A stretch of 64,000 nucleotides of DNA. It comes from Hymenobacter frigidus. GTDB lineage: Bacteria; Bacteroidota; Bacteroidia; Cytophagales; Hymenobacteraceae. Shown here piece by piece: positions 9,101 through 16,473 of the stretch. A program made the position numbers and the translations under genes. The stretch's first letter is position 1, and every line of letters starts with the position of its first letter. Under the pieces are notes generated by a model that saw only the letters and a list, made by a program, of their open reading frames with translations, was not told where the DNA came from and searched no databases. Where the stretch lies: contig NZ_BMGY01000002.1 in the NCBI RefSeq assembly GCF_014640435.1, positions 1-64,000 on the forward strand, written 5' to 3'.

Positions 9101-9594
9101 AGGTGTTTGAGGAATATTGGGTCTTCCGCCAGAAGTTTGGCAACGTGAGCAAGGTGCCGACCTCGGTGTTCTTCTACGGGCTGAAACCGGGCGAGGAAAC
9201 TATCATTGAAATTGCCCGGGGCAAGTCCGTTATCGTGCGGCTGGAGTCGGTGGGTACGCTCAACGAGGAAGGGCAGCGCACCATCTTCTTCACCCTCAAC
9301 GGCCAGACCCGCAACCTGCAGGTTCGTGACAATTCGGTAGCCGTTACCAAAATCAGTAACGCCAAAGCCGATAAAGCCGACCCGCGCCAACTGGGCGCGC
9401 CATTGCAAGGTATGCTCAGCAAAGTACTGGTGAAAGCCGGCCAGGCCGTGCCCAAAAACACCCCGCTTTTCGTCATTGAAGCCATGAAAATGGAAACTAC
9501 CATCACCGCCCCGCAAGACCTGACGGTAGCGGCCGTGACGCTGCAAGAAGGCAGCCGCGTAGCCGCCGATGACCTGGTGCTAACCCTGAACTAA
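6154..9594 (+). CDS. pyc: Pyruvate carboxylase
   Basis: A single-chain 1146-residue biotin enzyme that carboxylates pyruvate to oxaloacetate. The biotin carboxylase half (about 1-460) shows LLVANRGEIAIRVLRA, the glycine-rich ATP loop KAASGGGGRGMRV and FIEVNPRIQVEHTVTE. The carboxyltransferase TIM barrel begins near 525 (YTDTTLRDAHQSLLATRMRT) and includes CIKDMAGLLKPYA and HLHTHDTS. The biotin carrier domain ends the protein with EAMKMETT, the biotinyl Lys being near residue 1112. Length and domain order match the alpha-4 type. The M28 peptidase gene follows 7 nt after the stop. The start follows a TAGTTTCG box by 30 nt. Confidence 0.97.
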   Translation: MNITKLLVANRGEIAIRVLRAATELNIPTVAVYTYEDRYSLHRYKADEAYQIGRDDEPLKPYLDIEGLLRVAKENGANAIHPGYGFLSENATLSRRCAEEGIIFVGPRPEVMEALGDKVRAKEVAMQCQVPQIESSVAELVDFETARTEAHRIGYPVMLKAASGGGGRGMRVIRDDEQMEKGFFEARNEALNAFGDDTVFLEKFVERPKHIEVQLVGDQHGNLVHLYERDCSVQRRFQKVVEVAPAMNLPDHQRHLLYEYALRIGRAVGYDNVGTVEFLVNPEHDRIYFIEVNPRIQVEHTVTEMITGVDLIKTQLFIAAGYKLSDPEIGLGPDVVPLRIGFAMQCRVTTENPENDFKPDYGTIVAYRAAGGFGIRLDEGSVYQGVVVSPFFDSMLVKISAHAPTLHGAAQKMLRALDEFRVRGVQTNIQFLKNIVGNKEFQEGYANVDFIKDHPELFTFDPRQDRATRLLSLIGDVVVNGNPDVKNLLDPRHNPRRPRQPHSNHTAPAPGTKQKLTELGPEAFAQWLRDEPLIHYTDTTLRDAHQSLLATRMRTWDMLKVAGAYAQQHPQTFSLEVWGGATFDVALRFLHEDPWERLAKLREAVPNILLQMLIRGANGVGYKAYPDNLTERFVQQAAETGVDVFRIFDSLNWLKGMESCIGFVRNKTDRLAEACICYTGDILDPSRTKYTLDYYLKLAKQLEDAGAHILCIKDMAGLLKPYAATELIQGLRDTVKLPIHLHTHDTSSLQTATYLKAVEVGVNVIDVALGSLSGLTSQPNFNSVVEMLRHTPRHREFNQASLNEFSNYWEAVREMYYPFESGLKAGTSEVFQHEIPGGQYSNLRPQAASLGLLDKFEEVKQRFADVNDLFGDIVKVTPSSKVVGDMALFMVSNGLTPADVMERGESLNFPESVRDLFRGDIGQPEGGWPAELQKLILKNETPFTDRPNEHLAPIDFDKEWPAFQKKFSGAKFTDMLSSLLYPKVFEEYWVFRQKFGNVSKVPTSVFFYGLKPGEETIIEIARGKSVIVRLESVGTLNEEGQRTIFFTLNGQTRNLQVRDNSVAVTKISNAKADKADPRQLGAPLQGMLSKVLVKAGQAVPKNTPLFVIEAMKMETTITAPQDLTVAAVTLQEGSRVAADDLVLTLN

Positions 9595-9601
9595 TACGGC
9601 G

Positions 9602-10954
9602 ATGAAATCCCTGCTATTGCTGAGTTGCTTGCTGGTCGCCGGGCCCCTCGCGGCCCAAACCAAAATCAAAACGAAGGTTAAACCCGGGGCTGGGAAAACC
9701 ACGGCAGTATCGGCGGCCACGGTAGCCCGCGTGGTGCGCGCCCTGGCGGCCGACGACATGCAGGGCCGCGGTACTGGCCAGCCCGGCGGCCTGCGGGCCG
9801 CGCAGTTCCTGGCCGCCGAATACGGCCGTATTGGCTTGCAGCCGCTGCCGGGGCAAGCGGATTTTGAGCAGGTGCTCACCGTGTACCAAAGCCAGACCAG
9901 CCCGGTCGGGGCCGTCGTCAACGGTCAAACGCTGGCCCCGAAGCAGGCCATTGCCATCTCCGGGCAGCCTACCTTGAGTTGGACGAGTGAGGACGCTCAG
10001 CCGCCCGCAGTGGTGGTTATTGGCCCAGAGCCGGCGGAGCGGGGCAAGCTGTTTTCATTCAGGCAGCCCAAGGCCAATACGTTGGTATTCGTGGACACAG
10101 CTCACACCAAAGCTTTCGGTCAGTTGGCCCGGTATGTTGCGCGTGGCACGACCAGCGCCGAGCCGCCAAGTCTTTTTTCAACGGTATTTGTGCTGGGTGC
10201 CCGGCCAGTGGCGCTCACCTACCGCATCAGCGCCAGCACGGCGGTACGGCCGGTGGAGCTGCGCAACGTGGTGGGCCAATTGCCGGGCCACGACCCGCAG
10301 CGGACCAACGAATACGTGGTGTTCTCCGGACACTACGACCACTTGGGCATCATCAAACCCGTAGCCGGCGATTCCATCGCCAATGGGGCCGACGACGATG
10401 CCAGCGGCACCTCTGCCGTAGTGGCCCTCGCCGAGTACTTCAAAAAACGAAATGACAATGCCCGCCCGTTGCTTTTTGTGGCTTTTGCAGCCGAGGAAAT
10501 TGGGGGTTTTGGGGCCCAGCACTTCTCCCGGCAGCTCAACCCGCAGCAGGTCACGGCCCTCTTTAATATTGAGATGATTGGTAAAGAGGCCAAGTTTGGT
10601 CCCAACACCGCCTTCATCACCGGCTACGACAAGTCCGATTTCGGCAAGTTGCTTCAGGCTAATCTGGTCGGCAGCAAATTTCGGTTCGAACCCGACCCGT
10701 ACCCTGAGCAAAACCTGTTCTACCGGTCCGATAACGCCACGCTGGCCCGCTTGGGCGTGCCGGCTCACACCATCAGCACCGACCAGCTTCCGACCGATAA
10801 GCTTTACCATTCGGTAGACGACGAAGTGGAAAGCCTGAACCTGACCAACATGACGGCCGTCATCCAGGCCATTGCGCAGAGTGCCACCGGCATTGTGGCT
10901 GGCCGCCAAACCCCCACACGCATCCCGTCGCTCACCGACGACCAAGCGCGCTAG
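9602..10954 (+). CDS. M28 family zinc metallopeptidase, secreted
   Basis: A 450-residue exported aminopeptidase-like protein with a signal peptide (MKSLLLLSCLLVAGPLAAQ). Zinc ligands and catalytic residues of M28 are visible: FSGHYDHLG (His, near 243), GADDDASGTSAV (bridging Asp), AAEEIGGFGAQHF (catalytic Glu pair), NIEMIGK and a terminal LYHSVDDE (His). The first ~200 residues probably carry a PA-like insertion. It starts 7 nt after pyc and is likely co-transcribed with it, with no obvious metabolic link. Its stop codon overlaps by 4 nt with that of the convergent META-domain gene. Confidence 0.9.
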   Translation: MKSLLLLSCLLVAGPLAAQTKIKTKVKPGAGKTTAVSAATVARVVRALAADDMQGRGTGQPGGLRAAQFLAAEYGRIGLQPLPGQADFEQVLTVYQSQTSPVGAVVNGQTLAPKQAIAISGQPTLSWTSEDAQPPAVVVIGPEPAERGKLFSFRQPKANTLVFVDTAHTKAFGQLARYVARGTTSAEPPSLFSTVFVLGARPVALTYRISASTAVRPVELRNVVGQLPGHDPQRTNEYVVFSGHYDHLGIIKPVAGDSIANGADDDASGTSAVVALAEYFKKRNDNARPLLFVAFAAEEIGGFGAQHFSRQLNPQQVTALFNIEMIGKEAKFGPNTAFITGYDKSDFGKLLQANLVGSKFRFEPDPYPEQNLFYRSDNATLARLGVPAHTISTDQLPTDKLYHSVDDEVESLNLTNMTAVIQAIAQSATGIVAGRQTPTRIPSLTDDQAR

Positions 10955-11403
10955 CGTAAATACACCGCTTCCAGTCGCGCCAGTGGCGCATTCGCCGCAT
11001 CAAATAGCCGCAGGGTGTCGCCGCTAATGCGATAGGTATGGCTTTGGTCCAGCACCCGGATAAAATCACTCTCCGTTTCGATGGCCGGGCAGCTCATGCG
11101 CGTGCTCATCAGCGGGCTGAACGTCAACTCGTTCGACGATTCGCTGAAAAAATTACCTTGAAAGCGGTTGCAGCTGCCGTTGCCTTCGGCCGCGCCGTTG
11201 GTGCGAAGCGTCAGGAACGGTTCGGCGGTGTTGGCTGGTACTGAAATCGGCTTTTCTGCTATTTGGCGTAGCACCCAGTGGGTTTCGCGCAGGACGGCAT
11301 TTGGTACGGTGCGAGCGGGTGAGGCCACCTGCGTAGGCGGCCCGGATTGGCAACCCGCCGTCGCAATCATGACGGCAACTACTGAAATGGAGCGGTAAAG
11401 CAT
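10951..11403 (-). CDS. META domain-containing lipoprotein
   Basis: A 150-residue lipoprotein. The signal peptide ends in a lipobox (IATAGC, Cys near residue 18). The mature part has the HslJ-like META pattern: W-x-L near LRETHWVLRQIAEKPI, then GSCNRFQGNF and a C-terminal segment (FIRVLDQSHTYRISGDTLRLF) where the fold ends. META proteins are small envelope proteins, in some bacteria linked to heat or antibiotic tolerance; the mechanism is unclear. Its 3' end overlaps the M28 gene tail to tail. Confidence 0.85.
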   Translation of the reverse strand: MLYRSISVVAVMIATAGCQSGPPTQVASPARTVPNAVLRETHWVLRQIAEKPISVPANTAEPFLTLRTNGAAEGNGSCNRFQGNFFSESSNELTFSPLMSTRMSCPAIETESDFIRVLDQSHTYRISGDTLRLFDAANAPLARLEAVYLR

Positions 11404-11432
11404 GAGGTAAATGTATGACTTATACCCCTGCT

Positions 11433-11581
11433 ATGCGCCCAAGCAACTTGCTTTCACTGGCTTGGTGTCTTGCCTCTTGCTCGGGCGCAGCACGTCAAAA
11501 ATGAATGCCAAAACCAAACCCCGGACCGATAAAGAACTCGCGGCCATGGTGCAGCACATCAATAGCAGCTTGACGCACTAA
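11433..11581 (+). other. Two tiny overlapping frames, possible remnant of a small lipoprotein gene
   Basis: ATG 11433 opens a 23-codon frame with a lipobox-like LASC (MRPSNLLSLAWCLASCSG), stopping at 11504. ATG 11501 overlaps that stop and runs 26 codons to 11581 (MNAKTKPRTDKELAAMVQH). A one-base shift would join them into a ~48-residue small lipoprotein. Otherwise this gap between two outward genes holds nothing recognisable. Evidence is weak. Confidence 0.2.
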
Positions 11582-11608
11582 GCTTATGGGCCGATACCCG
11601 CATGCGGG

Positions 11609-12430
11609 CTACTTTCCAACCTTAAACGTGAGGCCCGCACCCACCAGGGCGGTGCCGGCGGCCGGGCCGCTCACTGCCTGGCCCGCCGTCACATCGAGGC
11701 GCAGCAGGGGCGAGGGGCGGAAGTAGAGCCCGGCCGTGGTACCCGTGCTCAAAGTGGCGCGGCCGGTGCCGTAAGCTTCCACAAAAAAGCCGGCTTTGTT
11801 GCCCAAGGGCCCGTTGAGGGCAAGGGTGCCCAGAAACTGGCCCGCTTCAATGTCTTTGGTGGTCAGGCCGCGCTGGTGAAAGCCAAAGTTGGCTTCCAAC
11901 CCAAACCGTTCGCCAATCTGCTCACTCACCAGCAGGCGGCCGCCCGGGCCCCATTTGGTGCCGCGCAGCCCCGCGCTGCCCGTGCCGGGTATTGCCGACT
12001 CGACGAGAATAGCTACCTGAGTGCGCGTGTCATAGTTGGGTGATACCATGAACTTCGCGCCCACTATCACCGGAGCCCAGCCGCTCGAATCGACGGGGCC
12101 GGATTCGGTCAGCCGGGTGGGGCCACTGTGGAAATAGGGCTGGCTCACGCGCAGCTCCATGCTGTTGAAAAAGCCAATGCGGAGTGTGGCAGCGCTCAGA
12201 CTTTGAGCCGGGACAGGGCCGCCAAACTGGCGCTGAAATCCGGTTTCGAGCTGAAAACGGCCAGGCCGAAGCACCTGGGCCGTGATGGTTTGCCCGGGGC
12301 GGTCGGCGCGAATGTTGCGCACGAAAGGGGCATCTACGTTGGGGTTGTTTTCTTCCGGCGTATTTTGGGCCAGGGCGAGGCCGGGGCTGCCCAGCAAGGC
12401 AGCGGCGGCTAGCAGAGTGGTCTTGCGCAT
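11609..12430 (-). CDS. Outer-membrane beta-barrel protein (transporter / Phenol_MetA_deg-like)
   Basis: A 273-residue protein with a cleavable signal peptide (MRKTTLLAAAALLGSPGLALAQ), followed by NIRADRPGQTITAQVLRPGRFQLETGFQ. That opening (DRPG, then a strand ending in QLETG) marks the large family annotated as transporter or MetA-pathway phenol-degradation proteins. Alternating hydrophobic strands and Gly/aromatic turns continue to the end, as expected for a barrel. It is divergent from the secreted esterase gene. Substrate unknown, and no degradation pathway is nearby. Confidence 0.75.
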   Translation of the reverse strand: MRKTTLLAAAALLGSPGLALAQNTPEENNPNVDAPFVRNIRADRPGQTITAQVLRPGRFQLETGFQRQFGGPVPAQSLSAATLRIGFFNSMELRVSQPYFHSGPTRLTESGPVDSSGWAPVIVGAKFMVSPNYDTRTQVAILVESAIPGTGSAGLRGTKWGPGGRLLVSEQIGERFGLEANFGFHQRGLTTKDIEAGQFLGTLALNGPLGNKAGFFVEAYGTGRATLSTGTTAGLYFRPSPLLRLDVTAGQAVSGPAAGTALVGAGLTFKVGK

Positions 12431-12570
12431 GCCAACCAGACCGCCCCGGCTACGTCAGAGTTCATTTTAGGTTACGCTTCGCACAGTGTTCTGGCGATAA
12501 TACCAAAGGATTTTATCAAAATGCCAGTGCTCGACTATTTGTACAGCATCTGCGTACAATTCTTTCCATC

Positions 12571-13491
12571 ATGAAAATACCGTCCGTACTCCGTGTCGCC
12601 GCGCTTGCGCTTCTGCTTTCCGGCCGCCTGCTGGCCCAGCAGACTTTCCCTGTCTACTCCGGTACCGTGCCCAATTCCAAGCCCAGCACCGTGCAGGAAA
12701 CCAGCCTGACCCTGGCAAGTGGTGGGGTGCGCATCGCCAACGTGGTGCAGCCCACCCTCACGGCCTACCTGCCCGCCGCGGGCACGGCCAACGGCACGGC
12801 GGTTATTATTTGCCCGGGGGGCGGCTATGCCCGGCTGTCCATCGACAGCGAGGGCTATGACGTAGCCAAGCGCCTGAACGAAATGGGCGTGACGGCCTTC
12901 GTGCTGAAGTATCGCCTGCCCAACGACGAGAGTCAGCCCGATAAATCCACCGCGCCCCTGATGGATGCCCAGCAGGCCCTGCGCCTGGTGCGCCAGCAGG
13001 CCGCCAAGTACGGCATCAACCCGGAGCGGATTGGCATAATGGGTTTTTCGGCTGGTGGCCACTTGGCGGCCACGGCGGGCACCCACTTCGCGCGCCCGGT
13101 TGTGGCTGGTTCCGAATCGGTGCGGCCGGCGTTTCTGGTGCTACTGTATCCCGTTATTAGCTTCGCCGACAGCCTCCAGCACGCCGGCTCACGCACGAGC
13201 CTGTTGGGCCCCAGTCCTTCGGCCGAGGAGGTGCGGCAGTATTCCAACGAGCTGCAAGTGAGTGCCCAAACGCCGCCCACCTTCCTGGTGCATGCCCAGG
13301 ACGACAAAACGGTGCCCGTAAACAATAGCATCGTGTTCTATCAGGCCTGCCTGCGCCACGGCGTGCCCGCCGAGCTGCACCTCTACCCACGGGGCGGCCA
13401 CGGTTTCGGCCTCGACAACAAAACCACTAAAGACCTGTGGACCGACCGCCTCCGCAACTGGCTGGACGCCAACGGGTGGCTGGCTAACTAA
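12571..13491 (+). CDS. Secreted alpha/beta hydrolase, acetyl-xylan-esterase-like
   Basis: A 306-residue hydrolase with a signal peptide (MKIPSVLRVAALALLLSGRLLAQ). The oxyanion region reads VIICPGGGYARLS, the nucleophile elbow GFSAGGHLAAT (Ser near 158), the acid Asp is in HAQDDKTVPV and the base His in YPRGGHGFGL. These match the BD-FAE/Axe-type esterases that remove acetyl or feruloyl groups from plant xylan. The lipoprotein gene at 13494 begins 2 nt after the stop, so the two are one operon. Confidence 0.85.
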   Translation: MKIPSVLRVAALALLLSGRLLAQQTFPVYSGTVPNSKPSTVQETSLTLASGGVRIANVVQPTLTAYLPAAGTANGTAVIICPGGGYARLSIDSEGYDVAKRLNEMGVTAFVLKYRLPNDESQPDKSTAPLMDAQQALRLVRQQAAKYGINPERIGIMGFSAGGHLAATAGTHFARPVVAGSESVRPAFLVLLYPVISFADSLQHAGSRTSLLGPSPSAEEVRQYSNELQVSAQTPPTFLVHAQDDKTVPVNNSIVFYQACLRHGVPAELHLYPRGGHGFGLDNKTTKDLWTDRLRNWLDANGWLAN

Positions 13492-13493
13492 GG

Positions 13494-14690
13494 ATGAGGC
13501 CGCTTTTATTCATTTTGGTCTTGACCCCGGCGTTGGCTGGCTGCGAGCAGAAGGCGTTTATGACCGAGAAAGCCCCTCCGCTTTCTACGACCATTGGCCC
13601 GCCCGCGACTCTGCCCGCGCCCCCGGCGAATACGCCGCCCCCGGCCCCGGTGCAAAAAAAGCCAACCGTGTATCGGCCTGGCTGGAGCCCGCCCGCCGTG
13701 TTGGATACTGCTTTGGTGCTCAATGGGCAGCCTTATCGGCTGCATGTGCGGGCCGAAACGGACTCCACTGAGCGCCTCAAAACCACCTATCAGCCCTATG
13801 CGGGCCACTTTGAGCAGGCGCGAGGCTACCAGGGACGGTTTACATTTACGCTGCACGACGGCAGCGGCCGCCAGGTGTTTCGGCGGCAGCTGCGCAAGAC
13901 CGATTTCTTTAAAAGCGCCGGTGGCGACATCGTGACCGAAAGCGAAGCGCTGCTGCCCGAGCTGCTGGCGTACAGCGCACCATTCGGGGCCTTGGTTTTT
14001 ACCCTCGATTTCATGGTGCCCGACAGCGACGTGGGCTCCCAGGTGGTGTTGCTGCTGGACCTGACGGGCCGGGTACTACGCCTGAGCGACGGCCGGGGCC
14101 CCGGCAGCGGCCCCGACTGCGACCCCGCCCTGACCACCGACGGCCGTGCCCTGCTCACGGGCTCTGAGCTGCTGCGGCCCCACCAGCCGCCCCTGCGCCT
14201 CACCAAGCCCGATGCTGACCTGGCCGGTGCTTTTTTGCTGAGCGACACCACGTTGCTGGTCGTGTACGCGCCGGGCAAGTCCCACCTGATTCAGTCGCCC
14301 GGCGCTCCCGAAACTTACGGCCGCACGCCCACCCAGCAGCAGCTGCGCGCCCCCAATGCCTACGTGCGCCACACCCACAATGGCCGGGTGCTGAGTCGTT
14401 TTCGCTACGGCGGTTTCTATGAGGAGTTGGGTTATACCATTCCGCGGCACTACTTGCACGGCACCGCTACCCACTACCTGCTCGATGAGCAGCGCGGCCT
14501 GCGCCTGGTGCCCTTGGCTAAAGCCAACTTGCCTACCGAAGTCCGCTTTGCGGCGATGAGGCCCTACACGCCGCCCCGGAAACCCGCCGAAGTCCGGTTT
14601 GAGCTGCAAAGCAGCGGCAGCGGCTTCGCGTTCTATGTGGATACCACCAGCCAGGTTCCGCGCATTCGCTACCAACGGTTGGAATATTAG
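13494..14690 (+). CDS. Lipoprotein of unknown function
   Basis: A 398-residue protein with a lipobox (LTPALAGC, Cys near 17) and a Pro-rich linker (about residues 33-60), which places the body in the periplasm or on the cell surface. The rest shows repeated beta-strand-like segments, for example RLHVRAETDSTERL, GRFTFTLHDGSGRQ and LFHSF-free Tyr/Leu-rich stretches, but I recognise no family. It is translationally close to the esterase gene upstream (2-nt gap), which suggests a joint role at the cell surface. Confidence 0.75.
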   Translation: MRPLLFILVLTPALAGCEQKAFMTEKAPPLSTTIGPPATLPAPPANTPPPAPVQKKPTVYRPGWSPPAVLDTALVLNGQPYRLHVRAETDSTERLKTTYQPYAGHFEQARGYQGRFTFTLHDGSGRQVFRRQLRKTDFFKSAGGDIVTESEALLPELLAYSAPFGALVFTLDFMVPDSDVGSQVVLLLDLTGRVLRLSDGRGPGSGPDCDPALTTDGRALLTGSELLRPHQPPLRLTKPDADLAGAFLLSDTTLLVVYAPGKSHLIQSPGAPETYGRTPTQQQLRAPNAYVRHTHNGRVLSRFRYGGFYEELGYTIPRHYLHGTATHYLLDEQRGLRLVPLAKANLPTEVRFAAMRPYTPPRKPAEVRFELQSSGSGFAFYVDTTSQVPRIRYQRLEY

Positions 14691-14734
14691 CCGAGTGGCC
14701 GAATAAGTGAGGTTGGGCTACTACCCGAACTGCG

Positions 14735-16087
14735 TCAGCGTTCAGTTTGGGCCGCTGGTACGGCGGGCTGCCACCGCTCCAGTTCCCCCACAATTTCGCT
14801 GAACAGCGGCCGGGTTGCGGGTTCCGGCGCGATACATTGCTGCTGCAGCTGCCCCCACGTCGCGAGCGCCGTTGGCTCAGCCGCTGCCTGGCTGTGTTCC
14901 AGCAGCTCTTCCAGCAGGCAGCCGAAGGCCCGGACTTCCAACCGCTGCAGCGCGTTGGCCGCAGCGGTATGGCTGGGGTCGAAGAAGCAGGCCGCCCCAA
15001 AATCACCCAGCAACGCCTCGCCTTCGGGCGTATTCAGGATGTTGTGAGCGTATAAATCGCCGTGCAGGATGCCTTGCGTGTGCAGATGCGCCGCTGCGGC
15101 CGCGATGCCGTGCGCAATGCGCCACGCCGTTTCCGGACGGAACGTGGTACCGGGCCGGTACACGTCGCGGGTGCAGGTTTCAAAGTTGGGTGGCCCCGCC
15201 AGGTTGCCGAATGCGGGGTCAATCAGCTCCAACACGAGCCCTTCGGCTCCGGCCGGATGCCCACCCAATTTGCCTTCCACGGCAATCAAATTGGGGTGCG
15301 CGCCGGCGCTGATGCAGGCCAGCATCTCGCTGTGCGGCAACCCGTCGCTGGTGACTGCGCCCTTGAATACTTTCACGGCCACCTCGGCCGGCGCGGTGCC
15401 CCCGCGCTGCCACCGTGCGCGGTAGATTACCCCGGACGCCCCTTCGCCCAATTGCTGTTCCAGTGCCAGCAGTCCCCAATCTATCGTTTGGATGGGGTGT
15501 TTAGCTACCGCCGCCGCTTCGGCCCGCGCACAGAACGGGTTGCCGGCGTAAGCCAGCCACGCCAGGCGCGGCATGGTCAGCAGCCACGCGGGTAGCTCGG
15601 CAAGTTGGTTGGCGGCGATGCGCAGCAGCTCCAGCTTCGTGCAGTTAGCCAGATTATCGGGCAGTTCGGTCAGCTGGTTGCCGGCCAGCATCAGCTTCTG
15701 CAGCTGCGTGCAATTCCCTATTTCCGGCGGCAGCGCTTCCAGGCGGTTATCGGTGAGAATGAGCCAGCGCAACGCCGGCGTGAGCGCCGCCGCCGGCAGC
15801 GTCCGAATCTGATTGGCCTTGAAGCCCACCATGCGCAGCTGCGGGCATTGGCCCAGCACGGCGGGCACTTCGGCAAACTGATTATCAGAGCAAAACAGCA
15901 CCCGCAACTGGTGTAGCCGGCCAAAGTCATCCGGTAAAGAGGAGAGGGCGTTGCCGGTGAGATTGAGGATTTCCAGCGTATCAGCCAGGGCAAATATTTC
16001 GCGGGGAAATTCAGTCAGGTCAGCCGAAAGATTGAGCTGTTTGGTGCCAGCGAGCTGCCCGGCGCGCAGTTGGTCGAGGGTATGCAT
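14735..16087 (-). CDS. Leucine-rich-repeat protein kinase
   Basis: A 450-residue protein joining two domains. Residues ~15-190 hold about seven leucine-rich repeats of ~23 residues (pattern LxxLxLxxNxLxxLPxx). Residues ~200-440 form a protein kinase: glycine loop LGEGASGVIYRA, ATP lysine in AVKVFKG, catalytic loop HGDLYAHNIL and metal-binding GDFGAA. All key kinase residues are present, with HGD replacing HRD. No signal peptide or membrane segment is seen, so it is cytosolic. LRR-kinases of this layout occur sporadically in bacteria and resemble receptor kinases only in parts. Target unknown. A GACCTTTG box ends 5 nt before the start. Confidence 0.88.
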   Translation of the reverse strand: MHTLDQLRAGQLAGTKQLNLSADLTEFPREIFALADTLEILNLTGNALSSLPDDFGRLHQLRVLFCSDNQFAEVPAVLGQCPQLRMVGFKANQIRTLPAAALTPALRWLILTDNRLEALPPEIGNCTQLQKLMLAGNQLTELPDNLANCTKLELLRIAANQLAELPAWLLTMPRLAWLAYAGNPFCARAEAAAVAKHPIQTIDWGLLALEQQLGEGASGVIYRARWQRGGTAPAEVAVKVFKGAVTSDGLPHSEMLACISAGAHPNLIAVEGKLGGHPAGAEGLVLELIDPAFGNLAGPPNFETCTRDVYRPGTTFRPETAWRIAHGIAAAAAHLHTQGILHGDLYAHNILNTPEGEALLGDFGAACFFDPSHTAAANALQRLEVRAFGCLLEELLEHSQAAAEPTALATWGQLQQQCIAPEPATRPLFSEIVGELERWQPAVPAAQTER

Positions 16088-16092
16088 GGGGG

Positions 16093-16100
16093 CAAAGGTC
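16093..16100 (-). promoter_or_regulatory. -7 box (GACCTTTG) directly before the LRR-kinase start
   Basis: Reads GACCTTTG on the minus strand, 5 nt from the ATG. It differs from TAnnTTTG at one base. If used, the mRNA would begin at or next to the start codon. Confidence 0.4.
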
Positions 16101-16139
16101 GGCCGGCTGGGCGGTACGGGCTATCACCAGCAAAAAAAG

Positions 16140-16242
16140 AACGTCATGCCGAGCGCAGCCGAGGCATCTCGCGTGGGGTAGTAACCAAATCGGTTGGTTT
16201 ACTACCCCACGCGAGATGCCTCGACTGCGCTCGGCATGACGT
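16140..16242. repeat. Dispersed palindrome, copy 2
   Basis: AACGTCATGCCGAGCGCAGC and onward pairs with a matching right arm ending GCTCGGCATGACGTT. The arms are about 46 bp with one internal mismatch (G/A) and include a locus-specific extension, GTGGGGTAGTAA. It lies in the gap between the LRR-kinase start and the helicase 3' end. Confidence 0.93.
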
Positions 16243-16269
16243 TTTCTTAGCGGCATTGTGGTTCGCTAA

Positions 16270-16473
16270 TCAATTATCGGGAATACGACGGGTGGCTCAT
16301 CCAACAATGCCGAAGCGGATAGAGTATCAGCCGAACCAAAGGCCGATTTCAATGTAAAGAAAGGCTTGATTGGTTATGAATTCCCACCTATTGATGCGAA
16401 TGGAAAACTTACAAACAGGTTAGTTTGTTTTTTCACACCTCCACCACTTCCCCCGTGCCGAAATAATAAATAA
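16270..16473 (+). pseudogene. Possible coding remnant without a start codon
   Basis: One frame is open from 16270 to the TAA at 16471-16473, with no ATG near its beginning. Its middle reads like a real protein (AEPKADFNVKKGLIGYEF, then PPIDANGKLTNR), and base composition is lower in GC than the neighbours. Its 3' part overlaps the end of the convergent helicase gene. It follows palindrome copy 2 directly and could be the tail of a gene cut by rearrangement. No family is recognised. Confidence 0.2.
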
